Origin: Gemmatimonadota bacterium
GTDB lineage: Bacteria; JAAXHH01
Assembly (NCBI GenBank): GCA_009841265.1
Contig: VXMB01000014.1
Coordinates: 124,001-188,000, forward strand
Length of the DNA stretch: 64,000 nucleotides
Reading direction: 5' to 3'
A program made the position numbers and the translations under genes. Positions within the stretch are counted from its first letter, which is position 1; each line of letters opens with the position of its first letter. Of the stretch, positions 18,388 through 26,820 are shown in pieces. Below the pieces are notes generated by a model that was given only the letters and a program-made list of their open reading frames with translations, searched no databases and had not been told where the DNA came from.

Positions 18388-19372
18388 CGTACTCGTTACC
18401 CGGCGCATTCCCGACGAATCCATCCGGATGCTGGACACGGCCTGCGGTGTGGTAGACGTCAATCCCCATGACCGGGCGATGACCCGTGGGGAGTTCCTCG
18501 AGGCGGTCCGTGGCCGCGACGGGCTGCTCTGCCTGCTGACCGAGGACATCGACGACGAGGTCCTGGACATCGCTCCGGGCCTGAAGGGCATAGCCATGTA
18601 CGCGGTAGGGTACAACAACGTCGACGTGGACGCCTGCACGCGGCGCGGCATTCCGGTGTCCAATACCCCGGGCGTGCTGACCGACACGACCGCCGATATC
18701 GCCTGGGCCCTGATATTCGCCACGGCCCGCCGGGTCGCGGAAGGCGACCGGTTCGTGCGGGAGGGACGCTTTGCGGGATGGGGTCCTCTGCTGATGCTGG
18801 GCAGCGACGTCACGGGCAAGACGCTGGGCATTGTCGGCGCGGGACGCATCGGTACGGCCACGGCCCGGCGGGCCGCCGGGTTTTCCATGCCCGTCGTCTA
18901 TACGAGCCGCAGGCGCAACGCGACCATCGAGTGCACGGGCGCGCGGTATCTCCCGCTGGACGACCTGCTCAGGGAATCGGATTTCGTGTCGCTGCACGTG
19001 CCGCTCACGCCCGAAACCACCCACCTCATCAGCGGACGCGAACTGGACCAGATGAAGTCCACGGCCTATCTCATCAATACGACCCGTGGACCCGTAGTCG
19101 ACGAGAAGGCCCTGGTCCGGGCGCTGCGCGAAGGCGCCATCGCCGGTGCGGGACTCGACGTCTTCGAGCGGGAGCCGGCACTGGAACCGGGCCTGGCGGA
19201 CCTGGAGAACGTGGTCCTGCTGCCCCACGTCGGCAGTGGGACGGTCGCCACGCGCATCAAGATGGGCAACACGGCCGCGGCCAACCTGATCGCCATGGTC
19301 AGCGGGGAGGACCCGCCGAACTGCGTGAACCCGGAATGGAAGCAATTTAAACCTTCAACACCATCGGAATGA
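18377..19372 (+). CDS. D-2-hydroxyacid dehydrogenase (glyoxylate/hydroxypyruvate reductase type)
   Basis: The NAD-binding motif TLGIVGAGRIGTATARR lies mid-protein, followed by the family signatures NTTRGPVVDEKALVRAL and LLPHVGSGT, which carries the catalytic histidine. The arrangement matches glyoxylate/hydroxypyruvate reductases of the D-isomer 2-hydroxyacid dehydrogenases. The start is GTG at 18377 (SANVLVTRRIP follows), overlapping the upstream gene by 11 bases; longer in-frame starts read through the upstream gene. The next gene, an FAH-type hydrolase, follows in 19 bases. Confidence 0.85.
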   Translation: MSANVLVTRRIPDESIRMLDTACGVVDVNPHDRAMTRGEFLEAVRGRDGLLCLLTEDIDDEVLDIAPGLKGIAMYAVGYNNVDVDACTRRGIPVSNTPGVLTDTTADIAWALIFATARRVAEGDRFVREGRFAGWGPLLMLGSDVTGKTLGIVGAGRIGTATARRAAGFSMPVVYTSRRRNATIECTGARYLPLDDLLRESDFVSLHVPLTPETTHLISGRELDQMKSTAYLINTTRGPVVDEKALVRALREGAIAGAGLDVFEREPALEPGLADLENVVLLPHVGSGTVATRIKMGNTAAANLIAMVSGEDPPNCVNPEWKQFKPSTPSE

Positions 19373-19391
19373 TCAGATACAGGAGCCGGAT

Positions 19392-20237
19392 ATGAAGCTA
19401 GTGACCTATGGAGAAAGCGGACAGGAACGGATCGGTGCCGTCGTCGGCGATGAGATCGTAGATCTGGGGTCCGCCGACGCGTCCCTGCCCGGCACCATGC
19501 TGGGCGTGCTGGAAGCGGATGCTGTCGAGGCGGTGTCCCGGGCGGTGGAAAGCGGCGCCGGTACGCGGACGCCCCTGGAAGGCGCGCGGCTGGCGTCTCC
19601 CATACCCCGTCCGCCCAAGATCGTGTGCGTCGGGCTCAACTACCTCGATCACGCGACGGAGCAGAACGTTCCGCTGCCCGAACACCCACTGCTCTTCTCC
19701 AAGGCCACCTCGTCCGTGGTGGGTCCGTACGACGACGTGGTGCTGCCGGCGGAAAGCGAGCAGGTGGACTACGAGGTGGAGCTCGCCGTGGTCATCGGCA
19801 GGACCGCCACGGCCGTCTCCGAAGCGGACGCCTACGGCTACATCGCCGGGTACACTGTGGCTAACGACGTGAGCGCCCGCGACATCCAGTTCCGGCAGCA
19901 GCAGTGGCACCAGGGCAAGAGCTACGACACGTTCTGTCCCATGGGCCCGTGGCTGGTGACGAAGGACGAGATTCCCGATCCGAACGCGCTCGCCGTGAAA
20001 CTGACGCTGAACGGGACAGTGCTGCAGGACAGCAACACCGACAACCTCATCTTCAACGTGCCCACGCTGGTGTCGCGCATATCGAGCGCCATGACCCTGC
20101 TGCCGGGCGACGTGATCTCGACCGGCACGCCCGCGGGCGTGGGCGTGTTCCGCGATCCGAAGATCCTGCTCAAGGCCGGCGACTACATGGAGACCTGCGT
20201 GGAAGGCATCGGCATGTTGAAGAACCACGTGCGATAG
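19392..20237 (+). CDS. Fumarylacetoacetate hydrolase family protein
   Basis: The 281-residue protein has the FAH fold: KIVCVGLNYLDHATE, then the metal-ligand region DYEVELAVVIG, then GYTVANDVSARDIQF and the C-terminal PGDVISTGTPAGVG. Members hydrolyse, decarboxylate or isomerise 2-oxo acids with Mg or Mn. In sugar-acid clusters they act on 2,4-diketo or 2-keto-3-deoxy acids. AGGAG lies six bases before the ATG. With the hydroxyacid dehydrogenase upstream it suggests 2-keto acid metabolism. Confidence 0.9.
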   Translation: MKLVTYGESGQERIGAVVGDEIVDLGSADASLPGTMLGVLEADAVEAVSRAVESGAGTRTPLEGARLASPIPRPPKIVCVGLNYLDHATEQNVPLPEHPLLFSKATSSVVGPYDDVVLPAESEQVDYEVELAVVIGRTATAVSEADAYGYIAGYTVANDVSARDIQFRQQQWHQGKSYDTFCPMGPWLVTKDEIPDPNALAVKLTLNGTVLQDSNTDNLIFNVPTLVSRISSAMTLLPGDVISTGTPAGVGVFRDPKILLKAGDYMETCVEGIGMLKNHVR

Positions 20238-20246
20238 AGGAAAATC

Positions 20247-20831
20247 ATGGAGAAACTGAACAGGGAACAGGCGCTGGCCCGGGCGGCGGACACGGGCGAC
20301 CTCACGGGCGTTGACCTGGGCGGCCTGGATCTGTCGGAGGCCATTCTGCCCCGCGTCGATTTCAGGGATGCCAACCTCGAAGGGACCGACTTTACCAACG
20401 CCGATTTGACCGAGTCGGAGTTCCGCGACGCGAAGATGAACGGCGCGGATCTATCGGGCGCGAAGCTCGAGCGGGCGGTGCTGATCGGCGCCCACATCGT
20501 GGGAGCCCGGTTCGACGGCGCCCACATGGTCGGCGCGTTTCTCAACGGCGCGACCGCGTCGGGCGCCAGTTTCAGGAAGGCGGACCTGCGCGCGGCCCGG
20601 ATCGGCGTGCCCAGGTTCCAGTCCGACGATCCCTTCGCCGCAGCCACGAGTTTCGAAGGCGCGGATATGACCTGGTGTCTTTTCGGCGAGGCGGACCTGA
20701 CGGGGGTGGACCTGAGAAACGCCAACCTGTCCCATGCCCACATGTACGAGACGGAGATGCGCAGCGCCCTGCTCGACGGCGCGGTCCTGACCGGCGTCCG
20801 GCTGAAGCGGCAGACGGTCCAGGCGGAGTAG
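20247..20831 (+). CDS. Pentapeptide-repeat protein
   Basis: Most of the 194 residues are A(D/N)LXX-type pentapeptides (DFRDANLEGTDFTNADLTES, GADLSGAKLERAVLIGA), which fold into a right-handed quadrilateral helix. There is no signal peptide. Relatives include DNA-gyrase-protecting mimics such as Qnr and MfpA, but most have no known role. It ends a plus-strand run and follows the FAH gene by nine bases with GAGG before the ATG. Confidence 0.9.
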   Translation: MEKLNREQALARAADTGDLTGVDLGGLDLSEAILPRVDFRDANLEGTDFTNADLTESEFRDAKMNGADLSGAKLERAVLIGAHIVGARFDGAHMVGAFLNGATASGASFRKADLRAARIGVPRFQSDDPFAAATSFEGADMTWCLFGEADLTGVDLRNANLSHAHMYETEMRSALLDGAVLTGVRLKRQTVQAE

Positions 20832-20874
20832 CCGGGGCTGCTCGGGAAGACCTGGCGCGGGCCGTCCGGACCCC

Positions 20875-21747
20875 TTATACGTCCGGACCGGCTAGCCGGC
20901 GCAGGTACTCGCAGTACGGGTTGTCTTCCACCAGGTTGCCGGTCCTCAGCACCTGGTCCCGGTCGATGAAGCCCTTCCGGTAGGCGATCTCCTCCACGCA
21001 TCCGATCTTCAGCCCCTGCCGGTGCTCGACGGCCTGGACGAAATTGCTCGCTTCCAGCAGGCTTTCCGGCGTACCGGTATCCATCCAGACGATCCCTTCG
21101 TCGAAGCGCTCCACCTTCAGCATGCCCCTGCGCAGATAGATGTTGTTCACGTCGGTGATCTCGAGCTCACCCCGTCCCGATGGGCGCAGGGTCTTCGCGA
21201 TGGATACGACTTCGTTGTCGTAGAAGTACATGCCCGTCACGGCGTAGTTGGACCGGGGATGGCGGGGTTTCTCCTCGATGTTGACGGCCCGTTGACGCTC
21301 GTCGAATTCGACCACGCCGTACCGTTCGGGCTCCTTGACGTAGCAGGCGAAGACGAGTCCTCCTTCCCTGTGCTGTGCGGCACGCTCGACCAGTTCCGAC
21401 AGGCTGCTTCCGTAAAAGAAGTTGTCGCCGAATATCAGCGCGCAGGGATCATTCCCGATGAACGACTCGCCGATCAGGAAGGCCTGCGCCACCCCCTCCG
21501 GCGCGGGCTGCACGGCATAGTCGAAACGCATGCCAAGGGCGCTTCCGTCTCCGAAGAGCCGCCGGTACAGGTCGATGTGTTCGGGGGATGAGATGACCAG
21601 GATATCCCGGATGCCCGCCATCATGAGGACGGACAGCGGGTAGTAGATCATCGGCTTGTCGAAGATGGGGATGATCTGCTTGGATATGGCCAGGGTCTGC
21701 GGGTAGAGACGCAACCCATGGCCGCCCGCGAGTATGATGCCCTTCAT
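20875..21747 (-). CDS. rfbA: Glucose-1-phosphate thymidylyltransferase
   Basis: The 290-residue protein is full length for RfbA: KGIILAGGHGLRLYPQT (the usual G-S/G-T-R loop reads G-H-G-L-R), KPMIYYPLSVLMMAGI, LIFGDNFFYG, EEKPRHPRSNYAVTGMYFYD and WMDTGTPESLLEAS. It makes dTDP-glucose, the first step to dTDP-rhamnose and other deoxysugars. No rfbB, C or D gene is adjacent. GGAG lies seven bases before the ATG. Confidence 0.92.
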   Translation of the reverse strand: MKGIILAGGHGLRLYPQTLAISKQIIPIFDKPMIYYPLSVLMMAGIRDILVISSPEHIDLYRRLFGDGSALGMRFDYAVQPAPEGVAQAFLIGESFIGNDPCALIFGDNFFYGSSLSELVERAAQHREGGLVFACYVKEPERYGVVEFDERQRAVNIEEKPRHPRSNYAVTGMYFYDNEVVSIAKTLRPSGRGELEITDVNNIYLRRGMLKVERFDEGIVWMDTGTPESLLEASNFVQAVEHRQGLKIGCVEEIAYRKGFIDRDQVLRTGNLVEDNPYCEYLRRLAGPDV

Positions 21748-21777
21748 GTACGGTCTCCGGTTCTCGGTTGTGTGCGC

Positions 21778-22827
21778 TCACCCATCCATCAACCATTCCA
21801 GGTCGAACCGGCCCAGGGTGATCGTCTCGTAGGAATGGTCTTCCCCGCGCTCGTACAGACAGGCGGCGGTCCCGTCCGGAAGCACGGCCAGGGATGAATA
21901 GGCGGCCGGTCCCGGATGCAGCACCCGCTCGTGGAGCCAGGATCTGCCGCCGTTGCCGGAGAGACGCACGGTCAGGTTGCGCCGCTCCTCCCGGCTGGCC
22001 GGGTTCGAGAACAGCAGCCGGTCGCCCTTGTCGGGATACCGGATGAGGGCTGCCTGGCAGATCGGTTCGATCAGGGTTTCGTCGTGGCGCTGGTCCTGCC
22101 AGGTTATCCCGCCGTCGCCGCTGACGGTGACCTGCCGGGTGCGCCTGGTTCGGTCGTAGTTCCGTGTGTTGAGCACCACATCCCCGTTCTCCAGCTCGAC
22201 GACGCAGCATTCGTTGACCTGGTCCACCAGAGTGGAACCGCCCAGACGCCAGGTTTCCCCGTGGTCGTCGCTGTAGACGACATGGGAGTAGTAGCGCTTC
22301 GTGCCGGCCTCGATATGATCGCAGGGAATCAAAAGCCGGCCCGACGAAAGCTGGATGCCGTTGCCCGGTCCGGTGGCGTACCAGGTCCAGTCCGGTCGCT
22401 TGGCGGTGGCGGTGATGTCCCGCGGCTCGCGCCACGTGCGGCCGTCGTCCTCGCTCGCCGTGACCCACACGGTCCGCGTGCCCTCGCTCGTCCCGTCGAT
22501 GATCCGGGGTTCGTGGTCGATGCCCAGGTTGTGGGTCATCGGCAGCCAGACGGTCCCGGTCTCGCGGTCGACGACCGGGCATGGATTGCCGCAGGTGTTC
22601 CCCGCGTCCCCCCAGACCACCTTCTGTTCCGACCAGGTGCGCCCGCCGTCCTCGCTGCGCTTCACCAGCAGGTCGATGTCGCCCGTATCGCTCCGGCTGG
22701 CCTTGCGGCCTTCACAGAAGGCGAGGACCGATCCCCGGACCGTCACGATGATCGCGGGAATGCGATAGGTGTCGTAACCATCCGTGCCGCTGGTCCACAG
22801 TGCGGACTGTTCAAAGGTGCCGGTCAT
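21778..22827 (-). CDS. Exo-sialidase (GH33-like, BNR/Asp-box propeller)
   Basis: The 349-residue protein has the sialidase YRIP motif at residues 21-24, then FCEGRKASRSDTGDID with the Arg and catalytic Asp, five Asp-boxes (SEDGGRTW, SEDDGRTW, SDDHGETW, SGDGGITW, SGNGGRSW), a Glu in NECCVVELENG and the Tyr region AAYSSLAVLPDG. This is the catalytic set of six-bladed sialidases. There is no signal peptide, so it would act in the cytoplasm unless exported another way. It lies between rfbA and a large membrane protein on the same strand, which could take up the substrate. Confidence 0.85.
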   Translation of the reverse strand: MTGTFEQSALWTSGTDGYDTYRIPAIIVTVRGSVLAFCEGRKASRSDTGDIDLLVKRSEDGGRTWSEQKVVWGDAGNTCGNPCPVVDRETGTVWLPMTHNLGIDHEPRIIDGTSEGTRTVWVTASEDDGRTWREPRDITATAKRPDWTWYATGPGNGIQLSSGRLLIPCDHIEAGTKRYYSHVVYSDDHGETWRLGGSTLVDQVNECCVVELENGDVVLNTRNYDRTRRTRQVTVSGDGGITWQDQRHDETLIEPICQAALIRYPDKGDRLLFSNPASREERRNLTVRLSGNGGRSWLHERVLHPGPAAYSSLAVLPDGTAACLYERGEDHSYETITLGRFDLEWLMDG

Positions 22828-22872
22828 TCGTGGTTCCCGGTTTGCGTCGATTCGCGTCGATTCACCCGGTTC

Positions 22873-24828
22873 TCAGTTGAATATGATGTGCCCCGTAACA
22901 CCCGTCAATCCATCTATGATGACCCATAAACCGGCGCTGACGAACTCTCCGAGGATTAGGCCCAGGAAGAAGGGTAGCATCTTGCGGTAGATGTCGATCC
23001 CGCCGAACTTGAGGATGAGCCCCTTGACCATCCAGGCCAGGAATATGGAGAACCAGGCGGTGAGGAGCGGCGCGGAGGCGCCCACGGGAAACCCGATGAA
23101 ATGCAGGGGCCACCAGATGAACTTCTGCCGCAGAAACATCAGGGCCCACATGATGGCGGCGCCCAGTCCGAAGAAGAACCACCGGCCGGCGGGTTCGGAC
23201 GTGGCGGTGATGGTGGTCGCGTAGTAGTTGAACCGGTTTTGCTGGAGCTCCCCGAAGAACTGCCAGTTGAGATTGATGCCTCCGTATTCGTAGGCCAGGT
23301 ACATGACCGTGTAGATCGAACTGGCCAGGCTGCAGAGAATGGCCAGGCCGATGGCCGCGGTGAGCCAGCGCTGGTTCCTGAGCCCCGCGGTATCGGCCAG
23401 CTTCAGTCCGTTGGCCATGGAGGGCATGATGAGCGTGCGGGTGTGGGTGAACCAGAACTTGGTCAGCCCGATGGCGACCAGGTTGCGCGCACCGAGGACG
23501 GGTCCGGTGAACCCGTGGATCATGAACTCCTGGGGATTGAAGGTCTCCGCGAAGAGGACGCCTCCTTCCGCCACGATCCGCGCGAAACCGACGTAGACCG
23601 CCAGCACGAGGACCAGCAGAATGATGGCCAGCCAGGCGGACAGGCCGATCATCCACAGCCATCCGAGCAGGAACAGCACGCCCAGTCCTCCGCCGATCAC
23701 GGCGAACCGGTAGGAGAGGGGTTCGTTGGCATCGTCCGGGGAGGCTCCGCCGCGAAGCGCCTTGCCCAGGATCTCGCGGATATGGGCCCGGGCCAGCCAG
23801 AGGCTGAAGAGGGCGAGGACCAGCAGGGCGCCGAACATCTGGTACTCGCCGGGCAGCGTGGTACTGCCCGCCAGGTCGATGCCGAAGCTCGCGTTCGCCA
23901 GGTTCTGAAACCGTCCGATGAGAAAGAAAAGCCAGAGGCTGAAAGAGATCTCGAGGCTGAGCAGATAGGCGAAACCCACGAGCGGGAAAGACAGGTTTAT
24001 GGGCAGCACAAACTGGTTGCCGAAAAGACTGATCGTCTCCTGGAAGTAGATGGTAGGGAAAAAGTAGATGTAGTTGTGTACGGCGTTCCAGGCGTTGATC
24101 AGGAATGGAATAGCGAAACCCGCCCACATCATTCGGTTGCGGAAGAACGGCGCCAGGCGGGAACGGGCGCCGTCTTCGCCCGGATCGATCATCTCGGCCG
24201 GCAGCTTGACCAGGGGAAAGACCAGGCGTTCCCGCTCCACCCACTGCTTGCGCAGGATGACCGTGATGCAGAACACCACGAAGTACAGCACCAGGACGAA
24301 GCTGAGCCAGGCGGCGAGGGGTCCGGCCCACTCTCCCCAGGGGATGGCCCCGCCCCGGGGAAGGCCTTCGAAGAAGGATCGCACGGCCTCGGAGTCCTGG
24401 GGCAGCAGCCAGGGTTCGACGTGGGGCGTCACGTTCTCGATCCAGCGGTTTTCCGGCGTGGCGTAGTACATGGACGCCATGGCCGGGAGGAGTACCTCGG
24501 TCAATCCATACGACGGGATGGCCGACGCGATGAGCGACATGATGTAGACGACGGCCAGTTCGCCCTGCGTGAGGGCGAGTCCCGGCGACCAGGTGCGCAG
24601 AAAGGTGTTGACGATGCCGACGAGGACGGCGAAAAGGAAGACCACCCCGATGGGCGTAAAGTTGCTGCCCAGGTACGAACCCTGGATGATCATGTTGGAG
24701 TAGGGATCGACGACGCCCAGGATCAGCGAGCAGGCCATGCCGACAGCCACGGCGCGAGGGGTGACCATCTCCCTCGGCGTAGATACGCGATGGGCTTCCC
24801 GGGCTGTTTCCGGTGAGGTGACCGACAT
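22873..24828 (-). CDS. Large polytopic membrane protein (DUF6784/DUF6785-like)
   Basis: The 651-residue protein has about 14-16 membrane helices, a conserved aromatic region after GVLFAETFNPQEFMIHG and the segment KFWFTHTRTLIMPSMANGLK. From memory it resembles the DUF6784/DUF6785 proteins of Planctomycete- and Latescibacteria-like genomes, whose function is not established; transport is a fair guess. A second protein of the same length and plan lies at 39069. The sialidase gene follows 45 bases downstream on the same strand, suggesting co-expression. Confidence 0.65.
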   Translation of the reverse strand: MSVTSPETAREAHRVSTPREMVTPRAVAVGMACSLILGVVDPYSNMIIQGSYLGSNFTPIGVVFLFAVLVGIVNTFLRTWSPGLALTQGELAVVYIMSLIASAIPSYGLTEVLLPAMASMYYATPENRWIENVTPHVEPWLLPQDSEAVRSFFEGLPRGGAIPWGEWAGPLAAWLSFVLVLYFVVFCITVILRKQWVERERLVFPLVKLPAEMIDPGEDGARSRLAPFFRNRMMWAGFAIPFLINAWNAVHNYIYFFPTIYFQETISLFGNQFVLPINLSFPLVGFAYLLSLEISFSLWLFFLIGRFQNLANASFGIDLAGSTTLPGEYQMFGALLVLALFSLWLARAHIREILGKALRGGASPDDANEPLSYRFAVIGGGLGVLFLLGWLWMIGLSAWLAIILLVLVLAVYVGFARIVAEGGVLFAETFNPQEFMIHGFTGPVLGARNLVAIGLTKFWFTHTRTLIMPSMANGLKLADTAGLRNQRWLTAAIGLAILCSLASSIYTVMYLAYEYGGINLNWQFFGELQQNRFNYYATTITATSEPAGRWFFFGLGAAIMWALMFLRQKFIWWPLHFIGFPVGASAPLLTAWFSIFLAWMVKGLILKFGGIDIYRKMLPFFLGLILGEFVSAGLWVIIDGLTGVTGHIIFN

Positions 24829-24901
24829 GGGGGAGCCTTTCGGGCCGGCGCAATGCGAACGTCTCGCGGTCGGTCATCGGGAACGACCGGTGAAGGAAAA
24901 G

Positions 24902-24929
24902 GGTATAGCCGGTTGAAAGCCTGTGTCAA
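24902..24929 (-). promoter_or_regulatory. Sigma-70-like promoter for the membrane protein
   Basis: On the minus strand TTGACA (24929-24924), 16 bases, TATACC (24907-24902). It lies about 75 bases before the start of the large membrane protein and so could drive that gene, the sialidase and rfbA. Confidence 0.55.
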
Positions 24930-25003
24930 GGTGATTGTCCGCGGCACGGGCGTGCGGTGCAGACGTCGCGGTCGCGCGGCGTCTGCAGGTCCGGAAGATA
25001 GGC

Positions 25004-25032
25004 TTGACGCTGTTCAAGTCCTCCTGTACGGT
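25004..25032 (+). promoter_or_regulatory. Promoter giving a near-leaderless transcript
   Basis: TTGACG, 17 bases, TACGGT. The -10 box ends eight bases before the ATG at 25041, so transcription would begin only about two bases before the start codon. No Shine-Dalgarno sequence precedes that ATG. Confidence 0.45.
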
Positions 25033-25040
25033 TGTCAATC

Positions 25041-25913
25041 ATGGTCATTACCAGCCTGCAGAATCCCCGAATCAAGGCGATCCGGGCGCTTTCACAGCGC
25101 AAACGGCGGCAGGAAACCGGGTTGTTCTTCGCAGAAGGCATCCGGCTCGTCGGCGAGGCGGTGCAAACCGGGGCGGACGTCGAAACCCTCGTCGTCGCGC
25201 TGGATCTGCTTCGAAGCGATTTCGGACGGGACACGGTGCGCCGTGCCAGGGAAGAGGGCGTCGAAATCCTGGAGGTCGGCGCCGAGGTCTTTCGAACCTT
25301 GTCCGGAAAGGACGGGCCGGCAGGCATCGGGGTCGTCGCCAGGCAGCGATGGACCGCCCTGGACGACGCGGGGGTGCGGCTGGGAGGTAGTGATGCGTCC
25401 ACCGACGAAGCTGGCGCAGACGGTGCTTCCCCAGACAATGCGACCGCAGCCGATACACTGGGCTGGGTAGTCCTCGAGGACGTGGGCAACCCGGGCAACC
25501 TGGGTTCGATCCTGCGAACGAGCGAGGCGGTGGGCGGGGCCGGCGTCATCCTGCTTGGCGATACGGTGGACCCCTACGACCCCGCGTCCGTGCGAGGCAG
25601 CATGGGCGCCGTCTTCTCGCAGCAGATCGTTCGATCCTCCCTTGAATCTCTGATCCAGTGGAAGCGCCAAGTGAATATCCCCATGATCGGCACTTCGGAC
25701 GCCACACCGGCCGACTTCCGGTCCGCGACCTACGCCCCACCCCTCCTCCTGTGCCTGGGTGGCGAGCAGCACGGTCTTTCCAACGAAGTCATGGATGCCT
25801 GCGACACCGTGGTGCGCATTCCCATGGCCGGCCGGGCCGATTCTCTGAACCTGGCCGTGGCCGCAGGCGTGATGCTGTACGAGGTGTTGTACCGCGTGAG
25901 GGACATACGCTGA
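25041..25913 (+). CDS. TrmH/SpoU family RNA 2'-O-methyltransferase
   Basis: The 290-residue protein begins with the substrate-binding domain (TSLQNPRIKAIRALSQRK, FFAEGIRLV) and continues with the SPOUT knot motifs WVVLEDVGNPGNLGSILRT, GSMGAVFSQQIV, LCLGGEQHGLSNEV and IPMAGRADSLNLAVA. Relatives methylate ribose 2'-hydroxyls in 23S rRNA or tRNA. An acidic, Ala/Asp-rich insert (about residues 113-135) separates the two domains and looks like recent linker growth. The ATG at 25041 is preferred over TTG at 25032. Confidence 0.88.
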   Translation: MVITSLQNPRIKAIRALSQRKRRQETGLFFAEGIRLVGEAVQTGADVETLVVALDLLRSDFGRDTVRRAREEGVEILEVGAEVFRTLSGKDGPAGIGVVARQRWTALDDAGVRLGGSDASTDEAGADGASPDNATAADTLGWVVLEDVGNPGNLGSILRTSEAVGGAGVILLGDTVDPYDPASVRGSMGAVFSQQIVRSSLESLIQWKRQVNIPMIGTSDATPADFRSATYAPPLLLCLGGEQHGLSNEVMDACDTVVRIPMAGRADSLNLAVAAGVMLYEVLYRVRDIR

Positions 25914-25927
25914 TCGATGCTAAAATA

Positions 25928-25957
25928 TTGACACTCATACAACTGTGTCATTATATG
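25928..25957 (+). promoter_or_regulatory. Sigma-70-like promoter
   Basis: Perfect -35 TTGACA at 25928, 18 bases, then TATATG (or 17 bases and TTATAT). It points at the exported protein at 26050. Confidence 0.6.
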
Positions 25958-26049
25958 AAATATCCAAGGTCTCGTACAGACCACCACCCCTCGTGACCCG
26001 CTGATTACAATACTGAAATAAACTGACGTCCGTGATAAGGGGCTTCCCG

Positions 26050-26616
26050 ATGCACTGGTTAATTCGTCTTAGCATGTTATTGGTTTTGTGCGTTGTATCC
26101 TCGGTTGCAGCAGCTCAGAGTTTGGGGGAACGGGTGAGGGTCACTACTTCGCCACCAGAAGCGCGTTTCGATGGATATGTACAGGAGAGTCCTTCGGACA
26201 GTTTACAATTGAGGCTGACTGACAGTAACGTGCTATCGGTGCCTCGAGAAGATATCGTGTTGCTGGAACGCTACATGGGGAAGCGGACCTATAAGAAACG
26301 CGGATTTCTGATAGGGGGCGGGATAGGAGCAGCGTTCGGGATAGCGGCAGGTTTATCGGCCGAAGAGGACTGCGGGTTGATTTCTTTCTTTTGTGGTACC
26401 GAAGAGAGACTCGGGACTACCGCCATGCTCGCTGGCTATTTCGGACTGATCAGTGGGGCGGTTGGCCTGGCGGTGGGCGCAGTAGTCGAAAGAGACCAAT
26501 GGAAGGAAATCTCCAGCACGAGCACCAGCGGGATCAGGTTATCTCCGATGTTGAACGTAGTGTATAATGAACATACAGGACAAACCCTCTGGGTTGGCGT
26601 TCGCGCCCGACTTTAA
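26050..26616 (+). CDS. Exported protein with a glycine-zipper-like segment, unknown
   Basis: The 188-residue protein has a signal peptide (LSMLLVLCVVSSVAAAQS), a small beta domain (ARFDGYVQESPSDSLQLRL) and then two Gly-rich hydrophobic stretches (FLIGGGIGAAFGIAAGL and GLISGAVGLAVGAVV) that could insert in a membrane. No family recognised. The ATG at 26050 follows AAGGGG; an in-frame GTG at 26032 would cover it. Codon use is less GC-rich than the neighbours. Confidence 0.6.
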   Translation: MHWLIRLSMLLVLCVVSSVAAAQSLGERVRVTTSPPEARFDGYVQESPSDSLQLRLTDSNVLSVPREDIVLLERYMGKRTYKKRGFLIGGGIGAAFGIAAGLSAEEDCGLISFFCGTEERLGTTAMLAGYFGLISGAVGLAVGAVVERDQWKEISSTSTSGIRLSPMLNVVYNEHTGQTLWVGVRARL

Positions 26617-26733
26617 TGTTGATGTTCAGTTTAACGTAAAATCCCCAAAGATAAGACCAATCCTTCTGGACCGCAGGTCGCATACTCCCATTCCGCAGCG
26701 GCTGACTGATTGATCCAGGATCGCCACTTTTCC

Positions 26734-26763
26734 TTGTCATGGCCGCACCATCCGACGTATAAT
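26734..26763 (+). promoter_or_regulatory. Sigma-70-like promoter of the asparaginase gene
   Basis: TTGTCA, 18 bases, perfect TATAAT at 26758. It leaves a leader of about 50 bases before the ATG at 26821. Confidence 0.6.
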
Positions 26764-26820
26764 ACCGACCTGACTTTCGCACACCCGGCACGTTCATCCC
26801 AAATACATCGAGGTACTCCC

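Noticed and set aside
23101..24816. A 571-residue plus-strand open frame
   Set aside because: It mirrors the large membrane protein; low-complexity Gly/Glu/Asp/Arg/Gln composition and no motif.
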